A DNA stretch of 64,000 nucleotides, from contig WSYJ01000033.1 in the NCBI GenBank assembly GCA_020186115.1, positions 372,001 through 436,000 on the forward strand, read 5' to 3'. The translations under genes were made by a program, and so were the position numbers. The notes beneath the pieces were generated by a model. It saw only the letters and a program-made list of their open reading frames with translations, was not told where the DNA came from and made no database searches. The stretch is from Histomonas meleagridis (taxonomy: Eukaryota; Parabasalia; Tritrichomonadida; Dientamoebidae). Position 1 is the stretch's first letter. Each line of letters begins with the position of its first letter. Of this stretch, positions 59,648 through 64,000 are shown in pieces.

Positions 59648-60094
59648 TTACAACTGAGTGTATTGAGAGTGCATGGACAAGAATTTGTCTTTAAGCTTGT
59701 CCCATCCGGATTGTGATTGTTGTGGATTAAGAATAGGAATATCTTCACTTTCTGGTAAATCAGATGAAATTGAAGGATCAGTTCCAAGGGGGACTAAGTC
59801 AGCTTCTGTCTGTAATGGAGTAAAATTATCCAAATTTGCTTGAACTTTTTCCCATTTAATACCTTTTGGCCAACGGAGAAAATCATCCGGAAATATATGA
59901 TCTTGCGATCTATGTGGCTTCGTGTTAGTAGTGCTTTTTTGAGTTGGAACGCTTGGTTGAGGTGCTGGGATCCTAAGAAGTTTATTAACTGCAGATTCAA
60001 CTACACCACGGCATTCTCTGAGGACCCTCCTAATTGTTTCAGGAGAGTGGTTTGGGAACATTTCTTGAAGGGAGCGAAGAGCGCTCGAAGACAT
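59648..60094 (-). CDS. CUE-domain protein
   Basis: The 148-residue protein has a CUE domain at about 4-42: LRSLQEMFPNHSPETIRRVL with the MFP motif, and the NKLL end. CUE domains bind ubiquitin. The remainder is Pro/Ser/Asp-rich and probably disordered, with short hydrophobic pieces (FPDDFLRWPKG, GWDKLKDKFL) that may dock partners. No transmembrane segment, so a Cue1-type ER protein is unlikely. It is probably a small ubiquitin adaptor. Confidence 0.8.
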   Translation of the reverse strand: MSSSALRSLQEMFPNHSPETIRRVLRECRGVVESAVNKLLRIPAPQPSVPTQKSTTNTKPHRSQDHIFPDDFLRWPKGIKWEKVQANLDNFTPLQTEADLVPLGTDPSISSDLPESEDIPILNPQQSQSGWDKLKDKFLSMHSQYTQL

Positions 60095-60273
60095 AATATT
60101 TTATGCGAACGTTTACTGTTAACGTTCTCATTTGTAATAAAAAATTAAAAATTAAAAATTAAAAAAAGATTATCTGAATTACATTTATTCATAAAAACAC
60201 CGGCGCCCGCTGAGAAAATAAAAAAAAATAAATTAAAATATTAAAATGCAGTAAATAATATCATATATACATA

Positions 60274-60621
60274 TTAATATGATGTTTCAAAAAATCCAAA
60301 CAGCCAGTTTGAGATAGAATGTACAAAGCTTATTATAAACCTTGAAGTTTTTCGAATGGTTGTTTCTTTTTGTGGTGAAATATGATAAATACTTTGGGCA
60401 GAAATTCTTGTTGAATCAGCTAAGAGCTGGCACTTTGTGGAGAGCTTGCTAATATTATCCATACACTCGAAAATATCATAGGTACTCTGTTCAATATCGA
60501 ATAGATTTTGGTCAATACAAGCTGAAAAAAAGCCAACTTCTTTAGATTTCCCTTCTACCTCCTGCATGTTATTTTCATCAATCTTTTTCTTAAATTCATC
60601 AATCCAATCATTAATTTCCAT
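60274..60621 (-). CDS. Small helical protein, unknown
   Basis: A 115-residue frame with an ATG. It opens with amphipathic helices (EINDWIDEFKKKIDENNMQE). A longer helix region (YDIFECMDNISKLSTKCQLL) follows, and it ends with a moderately hydrophobic stretch (FIISFVHSISNWLFGFF). The pattern is that of a small tail-anchored coiled-coil protein, like BLOC/SNARE-related subunits, but I recognise no family. The four-codon tail after the hydrophobic part is short, as in tail-anchored proteins. Coding status is likely given codon pattern and spacing. Confidence 0.5.
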   Translation of the reverse strand: MEINDWIDEFKKKIDENNMQEVEGKSKEVGFFSACIDQNLFDIEQSTYDIFECMDNISKLSTKCQLLADSTRISAQSIYHISPQKETTIRKTSRFIISFVHSISNWLFGFFETSY

Positions 60622-60756
60622 TTGATTTTATTGTGGAATTAATCCGACATGTGATGTAAAATAATTAAACATACAAAAAGATTTAACGTGCGTTTCTTTT
60701 CGACCCGCCCAATTTTTTTTTTGTGAAATTGACAAGGTATGTTCGAACAATTTTAA

Positions 60757-61425
60757 ATGAGTCAACCAATTCAAGATGTTCAAAACCCAATCACCTCAGC
60801 GAGCTCTATAGTCGGAATAAAGTATGACAATGGTATCCTTTTAGCATCAGACAAAGCAGTTTCATATGGAAGTTGCTTTAAATTTGCAAATGTATCACAT
60901 TTTCATCAACTTACTCCATATCTCATTATTGGTTGCTCAGGCGAAATGGCTGATTTTCAAGAACTTATTGATTCTCTTACTAGTATTGTTCGTAAATATG
61001 AATGTGCACATAATGGAGAAGATCTGACACCATCCGAAGTTAGCAACTATATCAAAAGACTTATGTACCAAAAGAGATCAAAATTAAATCCTTTAGTTAT
61101 GAGGTGTATTCTTGCTGGTGTTAATCCAGATGGCTCTTTTTATTTGACATCTACTGATTTATATGGATCACAATGGGAAGATGATTATGTTGCCTCTGGA
61201 TATGCAGCTCACATCCAAGGCTTACAACTTCAGAATGCGGTCAAAAAAACACGTGAAGAGGTCTACGAAGCTATCAAACAAATATTTGTCGGGTTAACTG
61301 CTCGTCACTCAGTTATGGCTGGGCCAATAGAGTTCATTGATGTTACAACGAATGGCATACATTTTGAGGATCCAGTTGAGATTCAACCAAATTGGGAAAT
61401 TATTGATGCTACTTGGGATGAGTAA
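60757..61425 (+). CDS. 20S proteasome subunit beta7 (PSMB4-like)
   Basis: The 222-residue subunit of the 20S core. The start QPIQDVQNPITSASSIVGIK matches the beta7 pattern (QPIVTGTSVLGVKF), with DKAVSYGSCFKFANVSHFHQ, GCSGEMADFQEL and LMYQKRSKLNPLVMRCILAG typical of beta7. It has no N-terminal catalytic Thr after a cleaved propeptide, as expected of a non-catalytic beta subunit. It joins rings with the other beta subunits and works with Rpn11 encoded nearby. Confidence 0.93.
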   Translation: MSQPIQDVQNPITSASSIVGIKYDNGILLASDKAVSYGSCFKFANVSHFHQLTPYLIIGCSGEMADFQELIDSLTSIVRKYECAHNGEDLTPSEVSNYIKRLMYQKRSKLNPLVMRCILAGVNPDGSFYLTSTDLYGSQWEDDYVASGYAAHIQGLQLQNAVKKTREEVYEAIKQIFVGLTARHSVMAGPIEFIDVTTNGIHFEDPVEIQPNWEIIDATWDE

Positions 61426-61505
61426 ATAATTCATTTTTTTGCAATTAATTGGTTTCGTGTAAATTTTGGATAAATATGAAAATGGAAATATATCATTTTA
61501 TAGAT

Positions 61506-61889
61506 TTAAAATTCGACACTGACAACGGTCTTGTCGGGATTTGGTTGGAATAGACGTGGGAATATCCAGACCCAAAACACCAGTGCTGCAACAGCAATGA
61601 TTCCAACACATACGCCGACGATAATTTTTGTTGTTGTGGGAAAACTAAGTGATGAAAGGTCCTTACACTGGGTAGTACCATTTGGAATCCAAAGAACACA
61701 ATTTGAGCCATACGGTCCTGCAAAATCTCCAGGAAGACATGCTTGGTTATCATTGCACCATCCACAACTAAAATTGGCGTCTTCTGCCTGGCTAATGCAA
61801 TTCATACAATCAGTTCCATTTAATGCCATGCAATATTCTTCAACTGTAATTATTGATGAAGCAAAAGAGAAGAGCGCAAAAAACCACAT
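61506..61889 (-). CDS. Small single-pass membrane protein with a Cys-rich PSI-like ectodomain
   Basis: The 127-residue protein has a signal peptide at about 1-15 (MWFFALFSFASSII). The ectodomain has paired Cys (DCMNCISQAEDANFSCGWC, then CLPGDF, NCVLW, CKDL), as in PSI domains, and N-glycosylation sequons NGTD, NFSC and NGTT. A transmembrane helix spans about 87-112 (IIVGVCVGIIAVAALVFWVW). A cytoplasmic tail of about 15 residues ends TVVSVEF. It is probably a surface or endomembrane protein. The tail may hold a sorting signal. I know no named family for it. Confidence 0.75.
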   Translation of the reverse strand: MWFFALFSFASSIITVEEYCMALNGTDCMNCISQAEDANFSCGWCNDNQACLPGDFAGPYGSNCVLWIPNGTTQCKDLSSLSFPTTTKIIVGVCVGIIAVAALVFWVWIFPRLFQPNPDKTVVSVEF

Positions 61890-62562
61890 TAAACGATAGC
61901 CTCAAAATTGAACCGAAAGAGCACTTTTTGTATTGTTATATTTGTGGTTAACCGTTCAACTATAGGGCAAAACAGTTAACTTTTTCTATTTTAAAGAATT
62001 ATTCAAGTTGGCATTCAGGCATCAATATGAAGATTTTCATGAATAATTAATAAAACATAATTTTGTCTTGATTCTTGTATTGAAAATTTTTATGAGTACA
62101 AAATGATATTGGATAAATTTTCTTATGAAAGTCGCACTCCAGTAAATTGAATAAAAAACGATTAAATCCAGTACATGTAAACGGTCGCCACCGAAAAAAT
62201 ATCATTTTGTTATTAATAAATCAATGCATATTAATAATTTTAATTTGTAAACTCACAAAATATTTTTATTAATGCTCTTTGTTAATTACTTGATTATCTT
62301 AATTCTTTTGATCAATTTCAATTTGAATTAAAAAGTTAAGATATTTCTTCGTTACATTTTTTAGAATTATATAATCTTTCTAAATTTTCCATTAATTTTG
62401 ATTCATATTCAGTTAATATTGATTAATTATCATAATAACATGATAATTAATTCAAATTGATGCCAAACACGCATAATTAATTTTATTTATAGTGGGGACG
62501 TAAAAAGTCCCATCCATCCAAATTTTTTTATTCGGTTAACTATATATTTAAATTTAAAATGA
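61890..62562. other. Intergenic between membrane protein and hAT relic
   Basis: AT-rich, without a gene. The third AACGGTCGC copy lies at 62180-62188 on the plus strand. I could not find a clear terminal inverted repeat or target duplication for the transposon relic beside it. Confidence 0.45.
62180..62188 (+). promoter_or_regulatory. AACGGTCGC motif, orphan copy
   Basis: This is the third copy of the nonamer, within TGTAAACGGTCGCCACCG. No gene starts just downstream on the plus strand. Confidence 0.25.
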
Positions 62563-63969
62563 TTATGAATAAAAATTAAGATTAATTGTGGAAATATATC
62601 TATCAACCTCATCAATTTCGTCATTCCTTAGTGATGCATAATGAAGCGATGGATTTAATCCAAGTGCTAATTATAAATCCAGACGATATTTTTCACAGGT
62701 CATTTCCCACCTTAATATCATCGATTGATCGAATGCTTTCACTGCATCCCTCCATTCAGGATGAATATTCAGCTGATGAACAAGATCACTGATGAATCGA
62801 AAAGATTGTATCACGAATGATCTCGATCCAAAACAATCTCTTTCTAAGTTTAATGATACTTCTTTGAATTTCTATAGTACACTTAGTAGTGCTTTTGTTT
62901 TATCCCAGAAATCATCTGGAGGAGGTGCTGTACCATTACTTGTGAGAAATTGTATTATTAATGGTTGCAAAGCATTAACTGCTTTAACCATTGAATAAAT
63001 ACTATACCATCTAGTTTCTGTATAAGATGGAATAGATATTACATGAGATCCATTCATTATTTTACAGAACTGCCTAAACACTGTACTACTTCCAAGATCT
63101 CTTTGAATCTCTTTGATGTCATCAAATGCATTACCTGCAGCTGTAATAAAATCTTGTAATATAAGATTCAATATATGACAGTAACATGGTGACCATTTTA
63201 TTTGAAGCATATCACTCGTAGCTTTCATCACAGGCGCTGAGTCACTAACCATATCTGCTATTTGATTATTTTCAATATTATATTGGCTAAGGCATTCCTT
63301 TGTGATATTTGATAGTACTTGAGCTGTAGCATGCATTTCTTCAATTGGTACAAGATTCAAAGTATGAATGTTATAATTTCCTGGGAATTGACAGTGTACT
63401 TGAATACCTAGAAATTTTCTGCACATTTTGTCATTCCATTCATCCATTGAAAGACAGATTTTCTAAGCATGAGGTAATCTTGAGCCCATTATATTCCTGA
63501 TTGTATCAGCTGTAGAAGAGCAGAATGATGCAAGATCTTTTCGTGTATGTATACCTGGAAACAGTTGTGCAATAATATCATTATCTAAAATTCTGAACGG
63601 TAATCCAGATGTTAATATGAATAATCTGAATAATCGATTTCTTTCATTGTTAGATAGTTCTAATTGTTCTTCGATAAGTTCATGGTGTTTATGTTTGATG
63701 TGATTGTTTAAGTTTCCAATTGTGGCATTCATTGAATGCCATGAATTGCACCGTGTACAATAGAAATGAAAAGTATCAATTGTTGGAGGGATCGTTTCTA
63801 TGTTTGTAATTAAGACAATAATGAATAAATATTTTATATTTCTTGACCAACCATTTATAATAATCGAATGCGGATGATTTGTAATTTCTAGGTCAATTGA
63901 TAGGTCTGCTGCTTGAGAGAAATGCTTATAACTATTTATCATTAATAAAAGTGAGATCAATAAGGGCAA
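62563..63969 (-). pseudogene. hAT-type transposase relic
   Basis: One minus-strand frame runs from the window edge to 62563 and is interrupted by three in-frame stops: TAG near 63462, TAG near 62872 and TAA near 62670. The N-terminal part has a BED-like zinc finger (FYCTRCNSWHSMNATIGNLN, then HIKHKHHEL). The middle has hAT core motifs (MVSDSAPVMK, WSPCYCHILNLI, then YTETRWYSIYSMV). The last part (HPEWRDAVKAF) should precede the dimerisation region, which is missing. No frameshift has accumulated, so inactivation is recent. The 5' end is cut by the window or degraded; no ATG opens the frame. Confidence 0.82.
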
Positions 63970-64000
63970 TATTTATATTCTTCTTATCACAATTTCGATA

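Overview
This is protist nuclear DNA, most likely from a parabasalid flagellate of the Trichomonas/Tritrichomonas group. The reasons are: very AT-rich, densely packed, nearly intronless genes; one short intron with the trichomonad signature (GTATGT ... TCTAACACATAG) inside a kinase gene; several ankyrin genes with the DUF3447 module that is abundant in trichomonads; a giant BEACH protein; a bacterial-type rubrerythrin; and an R2R3 Myb protein. I cannot fix the species from sequence alone. Where the first in-frame ATG differs from the longest open frame, I give the ATG start.

Layout. 0-1.7 kb: rearranged remains of a DUF3447/ankyrin gene. 1.9-3.5 kb: SNF1/CAMK-like kinase with the intron. 3.9-6.6 kb: DUF3447 gene with eight downstream ankyrin cassettes. 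6.7-15.1 kb: CK2 beta, an RRM/discoidin protein, a HECT ubiquitin ligase and an armadillo protein. 15.1-23 kb: BEACH gene, starting 28 bp from the divergent armadillo gene. 23-28 kb: PH-like protein, second DUF3447/ankyrin locus, Myb. 28.3-33 kb: DUF3447 fragment, arrestin-like protein, rubrerythrin, tRNA-Phe(GAA), AP-1 mu. 33.4-35.1 kb: third DUF3447/ankyrin locus. 35.8-46.6 kb: ASH2-like SPRY protein, TKL kinase with a helical-repeat tail, M20 peptidase, importin-beta-like karyopherin. 47.5-51 kb: ENTH protein, Pcc1, Rab, MEMO, SmD3. 51.8-54.9 kb: fourth DUF3447/ankyrin locus, with eleven cassettes. 55-62 kb: Rpn11, RCC1-like protein, atypical Rab, CUE protein, proteasome beta7, small PSI-like membrane protein. 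62.6-64 kb: a dead hAT-type transposase.

Most genes are housekeeping: ubiquitin/proteasome (HECT, Rpn11, beta7, CUE), vesicle traffic (AP-1 mu, ENTH, Rabs, BEACH, arrestin-like), nuclear transport, splicing (SmD3) and chromatin/transcription (ASH2-like, Myb). They are independent short transcription units, several of them in head-to-head pairs less than 140 bp apart.

The most unusual signal is at the four DUF3447/ankyrin loci. Each has an intact DUF3447 reading frame followed by 3-11 ankyrin cassettes of about 34 codons. Every cassette is open, but each is separated from the next by an AT-rich spacer, most often exactly 68 nt, that shifts frame and usually carries stops. The spacers lie at the same point of the repeat at all loci, including one whose cassettes are strongly diverged. 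Removing each spacer restores the 33-34-residue ankyrin period. They have no GT-AG ends and no trichomonad branch motif. They may be an undescribed intron-like class, translationally bypassed inserts, or silent cassettes; transcript data would decide.
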